DNA from: Thermomicrobiales bacterium
GTDB taxonomy: Bacteria; Chloroflexota; Chloroflexia; Thermomicrobiales; CFX8
NCBI GenBank assembly: GCA_037045155.1
Contig: JBAOIG010000003.1
Coordinates: 558,001 to 622,000 of the forward strand
Reading direction: 5' to 3'
Length of the DNA: 64,000 nucleotides
This document shows positions 8,131 through 17,234 of the stretch, piece after piece. The translations under genes and the position numbers were made by a program. Position 1 is the first letter of the stretch, and every line of letters starts with the position of its first letter. The notes under the pieces were generated by a model that ran no database searches, was not told the DNA's origin, and saw nothing but the letters and a program-made list of their open reading frames with translations.

Positions 8131-9489
8131 GTGGTGAGTGAGGCAATTGGCGGCCAGTTCGCGCGCGCTGCGGCTGAGCCTGAACGGCTTTCGGGATTCT
8201 CGGGTCCCGATGCGCCGCCAGTGGATGTAATGCGCGCGTGCGTTCATTGCGGCTTCTGCCTCCCGGCTTGCCCTACCTACCGGCTGACGCTTCGGGAGCG
8301 TTCATCACCGCGCGGGCGGATTGCGCTGATCAAGTCAGTCCACGAGGGCCGTCTCAGCATCACGGATGAGACGTTTCTGGAGGAGATGTCGTTCTGCTTG
8401 AACTGTCGCGCCTGTGAGGCGGCCTGCCCATCAGGGGTGAGGTATGGTGAGTTGGTCGAGACAGCCAGGGCACAGATCGAACAGGTCACGCGGCACTCGC
8501 CGCAGATCTCGCTGGCACGAACCGCAGCATTCCGCGGCGCATTCGGCAGCACACGGCGGTTCCGCGCGCTGTCCTCCACCCTGCGGCTCTACCAGCGGAG
8601 CGGCGCACAGAATGTAGCCCGCAAGTCCGGTGTTCTGAAGCTGATGGGCCTCCAGGAACAGGAGGCGCTACTTCCGCAGATGGCGGATCGTTTTGTCGTG
8701 CCTGGGCAGGAGTACTGGCCGGCCCACGGTACTCGTCGTGGAACCGTGGCGCTATTGGCCGGCTGTGTCATGAGCACCGCCTATGCCGAGGTGGATCGTG
8801 CGACGGCGCGGGTGCTTGCGCGAAACGGCTACGACGTTGTCGTTCCAGTCGGACAGGGATGTTGTGGCGCGTTGTCGGTTCACTCTGGCGATATGGACGG
8901 TGGCCGGCGGCTGGCGCGGGCAAACATCGAGGCGTTTGACAATCCGCAATTTGACGCAGTCATCGTCAACGCTGCTGGCTGTGGGGCGGCGATGAAGGAG
9001 TACGGTTTCCTGTTGCGCAACGACCCTGCCTACGCCGAGCGCGCGAAGCGCTTCAGCGAACGAGTCAAGGACGCAACCGAGTTCCTCGCTCAGTCTGGCC
9101 TGTCGGCCGAACCGGGGCCACTCAAGATGACCGTAACCTACCAGGATCCGTGCCATCTTGCCCATGCCCAGCGCATTACCCGTGAACCTCGTCAGCTTCT
9201 TGCCTCAATACCGGGCCTGACTCTCGTGGAGATGCCGGAGTCGACGATGTGCTGTGGCAGCGCGGGCATCTACAACCTGCTTCAGCCGGAGACGTCGGCA
9301 ACCCTGCTGGCGCGCAAGCTCGACAATGCCGGGAAGACCGGCGCTGCGACGATCGTATCGGCGAACCCTGGCTGCATGATGCAGATCGCGGCCGGCCTGC
9401 GCCAGCAGGGTGTCGACGTCGAGGTGATCCACATCATGTCTTTGCTCGACCGCGCCTACGCCGCGAATGACGGCCCGATCAGCGCGTGA
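8131..9489 (+). CDS. glcF: glycolate oxidase iron-sulfur subunit GlcF
   Basis: A 452-residue electron-transfer subunit. Two 4Fe-4S motifs are near the N-terminus: CVHCGFCLPACP (residue about 32) and CLNCRACEAACP (residue about 88). Two cysteine-rich CCG domains follow, one with AGCVMSTAYAE plus GQGCCGALSVHSGD, the other with DPCHLAHAQR plus STMCCGSAGIYNL. It passes electrons from GlcD/GlcE to the membrane quinone pool. The start may be the GTG at 8131 or the adjacent GTG at 8134. The 3' end overlaps the convergent histidine kinase gene by 11 nt. It completes the glcDEF operon. Confidence 0.93.
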   Translation: MVSEAIGGQFARAAAEPERLSGFSGPDAPPVDVMRACVHCGFCLPACPTYRLTLRERSSPRGRIALIKSVHEGRLSITDETFLEEMSFCLNCRACEAACPSGVRYGELVETARAQIEQVTRHSPQISLARTAAFRGAFGSTRRFRALSSTLRLYQRSGAQNVARKSGVLKLMGLQEQEALLPQMADRFVVPGQEYWPAHGTRRGTVALLAGCVMSTAYAEVDRATARVLARNGYDVVVPVGQGCCGALSVHSGDMDGGRRLARANIEAFDNPQFDAVIVNAAGCGAAMKEYGFLLRNDPAYAERAKRFSERVKDATEFLAQSGLSAEPGPLKMTVTYQDPCHLAHAQRITREPRQLLASIPGLTLVEMPESTMCCGSAGIYNLLQPETSATLLARKLDNAGKTGAATIVSANPGCMMQIAAGLRQQGVDVEVIHIMSLLDRAYAANDGPISA

Positions 9490-11383
9490 TCGGGATATCC
9501 TGGCCTGCGGCTGGAAAGCGAATCGTCGCGACCGCGCCGCCTTCCGGACGGTTGCCGATGGCGAACGTCCCCTTGAGATCAGCCGTCGTCAGCGTGCGCG
9601 TAATCCGCAGGCCGAGGCTACTATCGCGTTCGAGGTTGAAGCCCTCCGCCAGTCCGCAGCCATCGTCTTCGATTCGGAGCTCGACCAGGTCGCCGTCGCG
9701 GCGCGGGACGACGCGGATCCGTCCGACCTGACAGTCGCTCATCCCGTGCTCGATCGCGTTCGTCACGCATTCGTTCACGAGCAACGCCAGGATAGTTGCT
9801 TGTCGTGAAGTCGCCGCGACATCGCTCGGCACAATCTCGAACTCGACGCGCTTGCCCGGCGGCACGACGTTGATCGATGCCTCATCGACGACGTGCTTCA
9901 CAATCGACGTCACCGTTGCCGACGTGAGGTTCTCGGCCGAAAGCAGATTGTGGACGGCGGCGATCGACTGGACCCGAGCGACTGCTTCCTGAAGCGTTGC
10001 GCGATGCGCAGGATGCGAGGCGTGGCGCGCCTGCATTGAGAGGAGCGCTGCGACGGTCTGCAAGTTGTTACGCACACGATGGTGCATCTCCTGGAGCAGA
10101 GTTGAGGCCCGCGCGAACCCGCTGTTCGCCTCCTCGTAGAGTTCTGCGTTCTCCAGCGCCAACGCCGCGGCATCGGCAAACGCCTGGAACAGGCTCAACT
10201 TCTCCTCTACGTGATTTTCGTCGAGGCGCGTTCGGACGAGCACGGTGCCCAGCAGACGATGTGCCGTCATCAGCGGCGCGCCGAGCACGATGGAGTCCGG
10301 ACCGGTTGTGACAGCCATGGCGCTACGATTGGTCTCCACCCGCTCGCGAATGGCTGGTGGGAACACCTCGTCGGGATCATCAACTCCGGTTGCAGCGAGG
10401 CGTCCCCCATCCGAACTGCCGGACGATGGGGCATCGAAGATCGCCGCTGCATCACCTCGCGCGATGGACGCTGCGTGAGCGGCAATCAGCGGATGGAGCT
10501 CGTCCGGGCGTCGCGCGACCGCCAGGCTTCGGCTGACTGCCTGCAACGCATTGAGCTCTGAGATTCGACGATGCAGCGCGTCGTCGGTCTGGCTGTAGAG
10601 GCGAGCATTCTCGATCGCAATCGCGAGCTCACCGCCGGCCGTTTCGAGGAACGTCAGCTCGTCCTGGTCGAACGTGCGCTGGTCCACCGACTGGATGTTC
10701 ATCACGCCAATGAGCCGCTCTGGTTCCCGTAGAAACAGGGGAATGGAGACTTGCGTTGTGTATCGCTCCTCTCCGACTAGCGGGTAGGTGAAGAAGGCGG
10801 GATGTGACGGCGCGTCCTCGACCATCTGAGTGACCCGGGTGCTTGCGGCAAGTCCGGTGATCCCTGCATCGGAGCGAATCGCGATCCGACCGATGGCGTC
10901 GGGGTTCAGCCCTTTCGTCGCCCGCAGAATCAGCGCCTGTGTGTGCTCGTCGTAGAGGAAGACCGAGCAGGCTTCACCGTCGATCGTTTCCGCAACGGCC
11001 TCGACTATTGTCGCGAGAACATCATCGAGCCGCAGGCTCGACGTGGCTGCGCGATTGATACGGTGCAGGGCCGCGAGCCGCGCGACATGGCTCGAGAGCC
11101 GGCCGGGCTTGCGTTGAGTCAAACCACGGGTGCGGACGATCTGGTCGACATACCCTCGGACGATCGACCCCAGCGCTTCGGCGCTCAGCACCGCCAACAC
11201 ATCGGGGGCATTCTGCTCGAGGAGCTCGAAGGTCTCCTCGATCGTCAGATCGGAGGTAGCGCACGACTCGCCAAGCCGGTAGGCCGTGCGCTTGGAGGTC
11301 GATCCGTTTGCTGCGGGATCGAGATGGACATCGTCCAGAAACTGCTGTAGCGCCTCAAGTGGCGGGACTTCGATATCGGCCAT
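9479..11383 (-). CDS. GAF-domain sensor histidine kinase (HisKA_2 type)
   Basis: A 634-residue cytoplasmic-looking sensor kinase with no membrane segment. An uncharacterised roughly 100-residue N-terminal region (ADIEVPPLEALQQFLDDV onward) precedes a first GAF domain (about 130-280, with ACSVFLYDEH and IGVMNIQSVDQRTF). A second GAF-like domain spans about 300-420. The phospho-acceptor region is LLQEMHHRVRNNLQTVAALL, the HisKA_2 signature. It is followed by an HATPase domain with LLVNECVTNAIEHG (N box) and RIEDDGCGLAEGF (G1 box). No response regulator is adjacent. The start was set at the ATG at 11383, with AGGA 9 nt upstream; an ATG at 11392 is an alternative. The signal sensed is unknown. 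Confidence 0.9.
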   Translation of the reverse strand: MADIEVPPLEALQQFLDDVHLDPAANGSTSKRTAYRLGESCATSDLTIEETFELLEQNAPDVLAVLSAEALGSIVRGYVDQIVRTRGLTQRKPGRLSSHVARLAALHRINRAATSSLRLDDVLATIVEAVAETIDGEACSVFLYDEHTQALILRATKGLNPDAIGRIAIRSDAGITGLAASTRVTQMVEDAPSHPAFFTYPLVGEERYTTQVSIPLFLREPERLIGVMNIQSVDQRTFDQDELTFLETAGGELAIAIENARLYSQTDDALHRRISELNALQAVSRSLAVARRPDELHPLIAAHAASIARGDAAAIFDAPSSGSSDGGRLAATGVDDPDEVFPPAIRERVETNRSAMAVTTGPDSIVLGAPLMTAHRLLGTVLVRTRLDENHVEEKLSLFQAFADAAALALENAELYEEANSGFARASTLLQEMHHRVRNNLQTVAALLSMQARHASHPAHRATLQEAVARVQSIAAVHNLLSAENLTSATVTSIVKHVVDEASINVVPPGKRVEFEIVPSDVAATSRQATILALLVNECVTNAIEHGMSDCQVGRIRVVPRRDGDLVELRIEDDGCGLAEGFNLERDSSLGLRITRTLTTADLKGTFAIGNRPEGGAVATIRFPAAGQDIPITR

Positions 11384-11424
11384 GGCCGCCATTCCTGCTC
11401 GGTCACGGATACCGTCAAACCCAA

Positions 11425-11433
11425 TGATACAAT
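11425..11433 (+). promoter_or_regulatory. extended -10 element upstream of herA
   Basis: TGATACAAT, a TG-extended -10, sits 38 nt before the herA ATG. No clear -35 is seen. Confidence 0.4.
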
Positions 11434-11470
11434 TCGGCGCGTACGGACACTGTGTCGGGCCGGAGGAGCC

Positions 11471-13078
11471 ATGGATTCTGGCAGCCGCGACGACCTCGGC
11501 GTCGTGACCGAGGGTAGTTTCAGTGCGGGCCTGACTGTCCGGCTGAACGGCGGTTCGGCTGAAGATCTGCAGGTTGGCAGTTTCGTCGTTCTCGAAGGAG
11601 AGCGCGATCGCTATTTCAGCCTCGTAAATGATCTGCAGTTGCGAATGACTGACCCTGGTGTTGCTGCCGACCCGCCCGTTGAAAGCGAGTTCATCCGCGA
11701 ATCGCTCCGCGGTATCCACACGTTTACTGCCGCAACGGTCCGACCCAGCCTCGTTGTCGAAGGCAAGGATGACGTACTGGGAGCAGGGCCTCGCGCGGTC
11801 CGGACCATTCCGTCGCACTTCGCCCGAATGCGCCGCGCCCGCGCGGAAGACTTCGATGTTGTCTTCGGGCAGGAGGGGGACGAACGATTCTCGGTCGGTT
11901 CGCCGATCGCGATGGATGACGCGAAAGTCACAATCGACCTCCGAAAGCTAATTGAGCGACCGAGCGGCATCTTCGGCCAGACTGGCACCGGCAAGAGCGT
12001 CCTGACGCGCCTGATCCTCTTCGGCCTGATCCGGGCCAATATCTCGTCTGCTCTGATCTTCGACATGCATGATGAGTACGCAGATGAGCGCCGGGACAAG
12101 CCCGGCATACCCGGCCTGCGCGATCTCTTCGACTCGACGCAGGTGAAGGTCTACAGCCTCGATCGCAGTAGCCCACGAGTCGATTACCACATCCAGATCG
12201 GCATGAATCACATCGAGCCAGAGGATATCGAGCTATTGCGCGACGAGCTCGACCTCACTGATACCTTCAGCGCCACGACGTTCCTGTTGAAAAAGGCGTT
12301 CGGGAAGCGATGGCTCTCCACCCTCCTCGGGATGGACGGAGAGGGAGCGAAGGCGTTTGTCGCACAGACTGGAGCCCACGAAGGCGCGGTAGATGCGCTA
12401 CGACGAAAGCTGCTGTATCTCCCGGAACGGGACTACATCGTCAATGACGCAACCGCCGATCCAGTTCGCGACATTGTCCAGCATCTTCGGGCTGGCCGGC
12501 ACGTCGTGATCCAGTTTGGTGGCTACGACAGCCTGCGGGACTACATGCTCGTAACGAATCTGCTGACGCGTCGGATACACAGCGAGTACCGCGAGGATGC
12601 CAACCGGTCCCGAGCGATGCAAACTCCCGATTCCTCTCGTCCGCTCGTCGTTGTGCTGGAAGAAGCCCACAAGTTTCTGAGCCCGTCGGCGGCTCGGCAG
12701 TCGATCTTCGGCACGATTGCTCGCGAGATGCGCAAGTTCAATGTGTCGCTCATGGTCGTCGATCAGCGCCCGAGTCAGATCGACTCCGAGGTGATGTCGC
12801 AACTTGCGACTCGTGTCAGTGGATTGTTGACCGACGAGCAGGACATCGCCGCTGTCCTGAGTGGCACTGGCGATCGGGCCGGCTTGCGCTCGATGCTCGC
12901 CAGTCTCGAGCCGTCTCAACAGTGCCTCGTCGTCGGCCATGCGATTCCGATGCCAATGATCGTTCGCACGAGAGAATATGGACGCGCGCTGCGCGATGAT
13001 TCCATCCGCAGGACGCGGCCAGACCCGCGGCTGGGGATGGAAGTATTGACGGGTGGGCGACCGAGGAGGTCTGAATAA
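11471..13078 (+). CDS. herA: HerA-like hexameric ATPase/DNA translocase
   Basis: A 535-residue FtsK-HerA superfamily ATPase. An N-terminal HAS-barrel region (about 12-110) is followed by the DUF87 ATPase. Walker A is GQTGTGKS at 169-176, with FDMHDEYADE just after it. Walker B is VVVLEEAHKFL near residue 395. A sensor-type segment RQSIFGTIAREMRKFNVSLMV minus its ends and the arginine-finger region follow. Archaeal HerA drives DNA end resection with NurA, Mre11 and Rad50. Here sbcD (Mre11-like) begins 3 nt after the stop, so the pair probably works on DNA ends. The start is the ATG at 11471, preceded by GGAGGAG. Confidence 0.9.
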   Translation: MDSGSRDDLGVVTEGSFSAGLTVRLNGGSAEDLQVGSFVVLEGERDRYFSLVNDLQLRMTDPGVAADPPVESEFIRESLRGIHTFTAATVRPSLVVEGKDDVLGAGPRAVRTIPSHFARMRRARAEDFDVVFGQEGDERFSVGSPIAMDDAKVTIDLRKLIERPSGIFGQTGTGKSVLTRLILFGLIRANISSALIFDMHDEYADERRDKPGIPGLRDLFDSTQVKVYSLDRSSPRVDYHIQIGMNHIEPEDIELLRDELDLTDTFSATTFLLKKAFGKRWLSTLLGMDGEGAKAFVAQTGAHEGAVDALRRKLLYLPERDYIVNDATADPVRDIVQHLRAGRHVVIQFGGYDSLRDYMLVTNLLTRRIHSEYREDANRSRAMQTPDSSRPLVVVLEEAHKFLSPSAARQSIFGTIAREMRKFNVSLMVVDQRPSQIDSEVMSQLATRVSGLLTDEQDIAAVLSGTGDRAGLRSMLASLEPSQQCLVVGHAIPMPMIVRTREYGRALRDDSIRRTRPDPRLGMEVLTGGRPRRSE

Positions 13079-13081
13079 TTC

Positions 13082-14335
13082 GTGCGATTGATTCATTTCT
13101 CCGACCTCCATCTGGGCGTCGACAACCACGGCGCGCTCGACCCCGAGACCGGCCTCTCGACCCGAGTTCTTGATTTCCTGCGGGTATTCGATCTGATCCT
13201 GGATCGAGCGATTGCCGATCGAGTCGACGCGGTGCTGTTCACGGGTGATGCGTTCAAGAATCGCGACCCTAGTCCGACCTTGCAGCGCGAGTTCGCCCGC
13301 CGAGTCCTGCGACTTTCGCAGGCTGATATCCCGATCGTGATCCTGGTCGGCAACCACGATCTGCCCAATGTTGCGAGTCGAGCGACCCCGGTCGAGATCT
13401 ACGGCGTGCTCGAGATTCAGGGTGTCTACGTCAGCCGATCGATCGAACGGCTCAACGTAGCCACTCGCTCCGGGCCACTGCAGATCGTCACGCTCCCCTG
13501 GATTCCTCGATCGGGCCTGCTGGGTGTGCGGGAGTATCGGGAGTTGGATGATCTGGCGCTGGATCGAGAGACCCAGCAACTCGTGTCCGAGGCGATCGCG
13601 GATAAGCTCCGCGGGATCGACCCGACGCAACCCTCGGTCCTGATGGCGCATGTCAGCATACAAGGCGCGTCGCTGGGGCAGGAGCAGTCGATCATGCTCG
13701 GCAAGGACATTACGGTTGGACGTGACGACGTCCATGCCCGCTCGTTCGACTACGTCGCATTGGGGCATATCCATAAGCACCAGGTGATTGGCACGCATCC
13801 GCCGGTGGTCTATGCGGGGAGTCCGGAGAGGATTGACTTCGGCGAGGAACGCGAGCCGAAAGGGTATGTCATCGTCGATATTGAAAACGGCTCGGACGGG
13901 CGAGAGACGCAGTTCGAGTTTGTGGAGCTGCCGGCCCGCCGGTTTCGCACGCTCCGCATCGAGGCGCGCGGTGACACGCCGGACGCTCAAGTCACCCGTG
14001 AGATCGAAAGGGCCGGCCGTGATATCCGGGATGCGATCGTCCGTTGCCTCATCGAGGTCGACACTGGACGCGAGCGCGGGGTCGTCGTCGCAGATGTCCG
14101 CAAGGCGTTGCTCGCGGCTGGGGCATCGCACGTTGCCCACGTCGTGGTCGAGAGTGAGACCACTGCGCGCGCGCGTGTCGCTGTGAGCGACGAGGTGGCT
14201 CGTGACGCCGCGCAGATGCTCGAACGGTGGGTCGAGCAGAAGCAGTATGATGCGCGACTGACAGAACGAGTGTTGGCCAGGGGTCGCGAGATGATCGCGC
14301 GACGGCGACAAGATGAATCAGGGGAGGCTGACTAA
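13082..14335 (+). CDS. sbcD: SbcD/Mre11-type DNA repair exonuclease
   Basis: A 417-residue calcineurin-like phosphoesterase of the Mre11/SbcD family. All metal-binding motifs are present in order: FSDLHLGV (residue 6), LFTGDAFKNR (about 56), LVGNHDLPN (about 92), LMAHVSIQG (about 188) and ALGHIHKHQ (about 222). The C-terminal capping domain extends to a basic end (REMIARRRQDE). It should have Mn-dependent dsDNA exonuclease and ssDNA endonuclease activity, normally gated by SbcC/Rad50, which is absent here. The start is a GTG at 13082, 3 nt after the herA stop. Its distal end is followed at once by a creatininase-family gene. Confidence 0.92.
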   Translation: MRLIHFSDLHLGVDNHGALDPETGLSTRVLDFLRVFDLILDRAIADRVDAVLFTGDAFKNRDPSPTLQREFARRVLRLSQADIPIVILVGNHDLPNVASRATPVEIYGVLEIQGVYVSRSIERLNVATRSGPLQIVTLPWIPRSGLLGVREYRELDDLALDRETQQLVSEAIADKLRGIDPTQPSVLMAHVSIQGASLGQEQSIMLGKDITVGRDDVHARSFDYVALGHIHKHQVIGTHPPVVYAGSPERIDFGEEREPKGYVIVDIENGSDGRETQFEFVELPARRFRTLRIEARGDTPDAQVTREIERAGRDIRDAIVRCLIEVDTGRERGVVVADVRKALLAAGASHVAHVVVESETTARARVAVSDEVARDAAQMLERWVEQKQYDARLTERVLARGREMIARRRQDESGEAD

Positions 14336-14336
14336 C

Positions 14337-15125
14337 GTGGTTGACGTGAGCAAGGTCGAGGGCCGGCTATCGAACCGGCGAAAGCTCGAGGAGATGTCCT
14401 GGCCGCAGGTGAGGGCTGCAATCGACGCCGGTCAGCGGACGCTTGTTGCGGCGGCCGGCTCGATGGAGCAGCATGGCCCGCACCTGCCGATGCAGACCGA
14501 CACGCTGCTGGGCTCGTTCCTGGCGGAGGCGGTTGTCGAACGACTGCCCGGTGCGCTTCAGGGGCCGACGATTCCGTTCGGTGTCTCGGAACATCACATG
14601 CCCTTTGCTGGAACGATCACACTCGATAAGGAGCTATTCAAGAGCGTCGTTCGGCAGTATGTCGCGAGCCTCGCGTCGCACGGTTTCGAGACGATCGTGA
14701 TCGTTCCGAGCCATGGTGGCAATTTCGCGCCCCTGAACGAGCTGCTTGCGGAGACGGGTGGTGTCGTGAATGGCGCGCGCTTCCTCGCCTATACCGATCT
14801 GAACGAGTTCATCCGACCGATGTTCGAGGTGGCAGCGAAGGATGGCGTCACCGCCGCCGAGGCAGGGGCGCATGCCGGCGAGGCGGAGACGTCGATGGTG
14901 CTCGCGGCAAACGGCGCTCTGGTCGAGATGGATTACGCCGAGGAAGGGTATGTCGGCGACTTCGGCCCTGCGGCGCAGAAGGTGATTTTCGAGCAGGGAA
15001 TGGTTGCGCTGACGAGCAATGGCATCCTCGGCGACGCGCGGCCGGCGACCGCCGAGCGAGGATTCGCCTATCGCGAGCGGATGGCTGACATGCTGGCAGA
15101 CTGGATCCGCGAGCGGTTGCCGTAA
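14337..15125 (+). CDS. creatininase-family amidohydrolase
   Basis: A 262-residue metal-dependent amidohydrolase of the creatininase fold. Landmarks are AAAGSMEQHGPHLPMQTDT (metal ligands Glu, His, Asp) near residue 40, PFGVSEHHMPFAGTITLD, VIVPSHGGNFAPL near residue 121, and GAHAGEAETSMVLA near residue 178. Members act on creatinine, formamides or cofactor intermediates such as mycofactocin; the substrate here is unknown. The GTG at 14337 is preferred because GGGGAGG lies about 9 nt upstream and it begins just after the sbcD stop. An ATG at 14313 inside sbcD is the alternative. Placement in the herA-sbcD unit may be coincidental. Confidence 0.88.
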   Translation: MVDVSKVEGRLSNRRKLEEMSWPQVRAAIDAGQRTLVAAAGSMEQHGPHLPMQTDTLLGSFLAEAVVERLPGALQGPTIPFGVSEHHMPFAGTITLDKELFKSVVRQYVASLASHGFETIVIVPSHGGNFAPLNELLAETGGVVNGARFLAYTDLNEFIRPMFEVAAKDGVTAAEAGAHAGEAETSMVLAANGALVEMDYAEEGYVGDFGPAAQKVIFEQGMVALTSNGILGDARPATAERGFAYRERMADMLADWIRERLP

Positions 15126-15140
15126 CTACCGTGAACGACG

Positions 15141-15169
15141 ACGGCCGGGCGCAGCACGCGCCCGGCCGT
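15141..15169. terminator. bidirectional hairpin between convergent genes
   Basis: A perfect 12-bp stem, ACGGCCGGGCGC / GCGCCCGGCCGT, with a 5-nt loop, sits between the stops of the creatininase gene (plus) and the S9 peptidase gene (minus). Confidence 0.75.
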
Positions 15170-15185
15170 TTGCGTCCTGCCGATC

Positions 15186-17174
15186 CTAGAGGTGTCGGTC
15201 GAACCAGCCGACGATGTGCTCGAGTCGCTCGATCCGGTGCTTCGGCTTACCTGTCCGTGAGAGGTTGTGGTTTTCGTTCGGGAATCGGACGAACTCCACC
15301 TCACGACCGAGCTTCTTCAGCGAGATGAAGACCTGCTCGCCTTGCTCGATCGGGCAACGATAGTCCTCTTCGGAGTGCACGATCAGCAGCGGCGTCGTCA
15401 TATCCTTGACGTAGGTGATCGGCGAGTACTTCATAAGCCGCTCGCGCTCTTCCCACGGCGTCCCGCCGAACTCGTACTCACCGAAAGTGAAGCCGATGTC
15501 GCTGGTGCCGTAGAACGAGTACAGGTTCGACACACAACGTTGAGTTACGGCTGCCTTGAACCGATCGCTGTGCCCGATAACCCAGAGTGTCATGTAGCCG
15601 CCGTATGAACCACCGGTGACGCCCAGCCGATTCTCGTCGACATAACCCTGCGCAATCGCCCAGTCGACGGCCGCCATCACGTCGGGCATGTCCTTCTCGC
15701 CCCACGCCATGTGGGTATAGGTCGTGAAGTCCTCCCCGTAGCCGGAGGAGCCGCGCGGGTTTGTGTAGACAACAACGTAGCCGCGTGCCGCCATCAGCTG
15801 GAACTCGTGCATCATCGCGTTCGCGTACATGCCATGAGGCCCGCCGTGGATCTGAAGGATCATCGGATACTTCCGGCCCGGCTCAAATCCCACGGGCTTC
15901 ATGATCCAGCCGTGAATATCGGCGCCGTCCGGTGATTTGACCCAGAACTCTTCGGGCGTCGAGAGAGTTACGCCGCCGAGGAAGTCGCTGTTCAGATCGG
16001 TGAGTTGCCGCTCGTTCTTGCCATCCGAATCTGCCACAAACAGATCGCCCGGGTTCGTCGCTGCACCGGAGACATACGCAATCTGGCCACCGTCGGACGA
16101 GAGCGAAAATCCCGATACCCGGCGGTCTCCGCTCGTCAGTTGCTTCGGCGTTCCGCCGCCGGCCGCCACGCTGTAGATATGGGTCGAGCCGTTGCGGCTG
16201 ATCAGCACGTAAATGCTCGCGCCGTCGGGGGACCAGAGTGGCCTGGTTGCTGACGAGGCATAGACGTCGCTCATCGCCGAGTCGCCAATCGAGCGATCGT
16301 GCGTCTCGGTCAGCGGCGCCGGGTCGCCACCCGCGGCGCCGACGACCCATAGATCATTGTCCAACGCACCGCCGGCGGTGGCGTGCCAGTTGCCCACGAA
16401 CGCGAGTTGCGACCCATCGGGCGACCAGCTCGGCGAGCCAAACGAAGAGCTGTCCCCGCCGATGATGCAGCGTTCCTCCTTGCCGTGAGCATGGATTGCC
16501 CACAACTCGGAGGCGGTATTCATCTCCCGATCGTCCGTCCTGTTGGTGACGAAGGCGATCTCCTGACCGTTCGGTGACCAGATCGGGTCGGTGTCGTCGA
16601 TGTCAGCGTCGGTCAGTCGGTGAGGGTCGCCGCCGAAGGCCGGCACGAGCCACAGGTGCCTGGGCTTGAAATCGAGAAAGCCCTCTCCATCCGCCTTGTA
16701 GCGGATCTTCTTGATGTGCTTGACGTCGGACTTCTCGGCGTCGTCCTTCTTGTCCGCATCCTCCGAGGGGAGATCGGTCGTCTTCGACACCGCAACGAAG
16801 CTCTGCCCATCCGGCGACCAGGCAAAACCGCCGATGCCGTCGCTCAGCGTCGAAACCTGCCAGGCTTCGCCGCCATCGACGCGCAACAACCACAGCTGCG
16901 GCTTCTCGCTGCGATTGGACAGGAACGCGATGTGCTTCCCGTCCGGGGACCAACGTGGCGTGCCATCCTTGGCATCTGCGTGAGTCAGCCGCCGCGTTCG
17001 AGAGCCGTCGACCGAGGCCACATAGATCGACGAGCGATAGTCGTTCTTCTCGCGCTCGATCGTCGTAACGGCGTATGCGACCTGTTTATTGTCCGGTGAG
17101 AACTGCGCCTCCGAAATCAGCTTGAAATGATAGATGTCATCCGATGTGATTCTGTGAGACCCGGTGTCCGCCAT
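15186..17174 (-). CDS. S9 family (prolyl oligopeptidase-type) serine peptidase
   Basis: A 662-residue cytoplasmic peptidase of the acylaminoacyl-peptidase/DPP-like group. The first about 400 residues form a beta-propeller of TolB/WD40-like repeats with recurring WSPDG motifs. The C-terminal alpha/beta hydrolase carries the nucleophile in GVTGGSYGGYMTLW, the acid in HSEEDYRCP and the histidine in NENHNLSR. It should release acylated or unblocked residues from short peptides. No signal peptide is seen. The start is the ATG at 17174, with GGAGGGAGGAG 9 nt upstream. Confidence 0.93.
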   Translation of the reverse strand: MADTGSHRITSDDIYHFKLISEAQFSPDNKQVAYAVTTIEREKNDYRSSIYVASVDGSRTRRLTHADAKDGTPRWSPDGKHIAFLSNRSEKPQLWLLRVDGGEAWQVSTLSDGIGGFAWSPDGQSFVAVSKTTDLPSEDADKKDDAEKSDVKHIKKIRYKADGEGFLDFKPRHLWLVPAFGGDPHRLTDADIDDTDPIWSPNGQEIAFVTNRTDDREMNTASELWAIHAHGKEERCIIGGDSSSFGSPSWSPDGSQLAFVGNWHATAGGALDNDLWVVGAAGGDPAPLTETHDRSIGDSAMSDVYASSATRPLWSPDGASIYVLISRNGSTHIYSVAAGGGTPKQLTSGDRRVSGFSLSSDGGQIAYVSGAATNPGDLFVADSDGKNERQLTDLNSDFLGGVTLSTPEEFWVKSPDGADIHGWIMKPVGFEPGRKYPMILQIHGGPHGMYANAMMHEFQLMAARGYVVVYTNPRGSSGYGEDFTTYTHMAWGEKDMPDVMAAVDWAIAQGYVDENRLGVTGGSYGGYMTLWVIGHSDRFKAAVTQRCVSNLYSFYGTSDIGFTFGEYEFGGTPWEERERLMKYSPITYVKDMTTPLLIVHSEEDYRCPIEQGEQVFISLKKLGREVEFVRFPNENHNLSRTGKPKHRIERLEHIVGWFDRHL

Positions 17175-17213
17175 GCGTTGCGACTCCTCCCTCCGTGTTA
17201 TCAACCGGGGGGT

Positions 17214-17222
17214 ATCGTAGCA
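17214..17222 (-). promoter_or_regulatory. extended -10 element upstream of the S9 peptidase
   Basis: On the minus strand this reads TGCTACGAT, about 40 nt before the ATG at 17174. It fits the recurring TGCTAnnnT pattern. Confidence 0.35.
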
Positions 17223-17234
17223 CGCCTCGTCCGA

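Noticed and set aside
12398..14311. Long open frame (637 codons) on the minus strand opposite herA and sbcD
   Set aside because: It runs antisense across two clearly homologous genes. GC-rich codon bias leaves the opposite strand free of stops. The translation has no recognisable domain.
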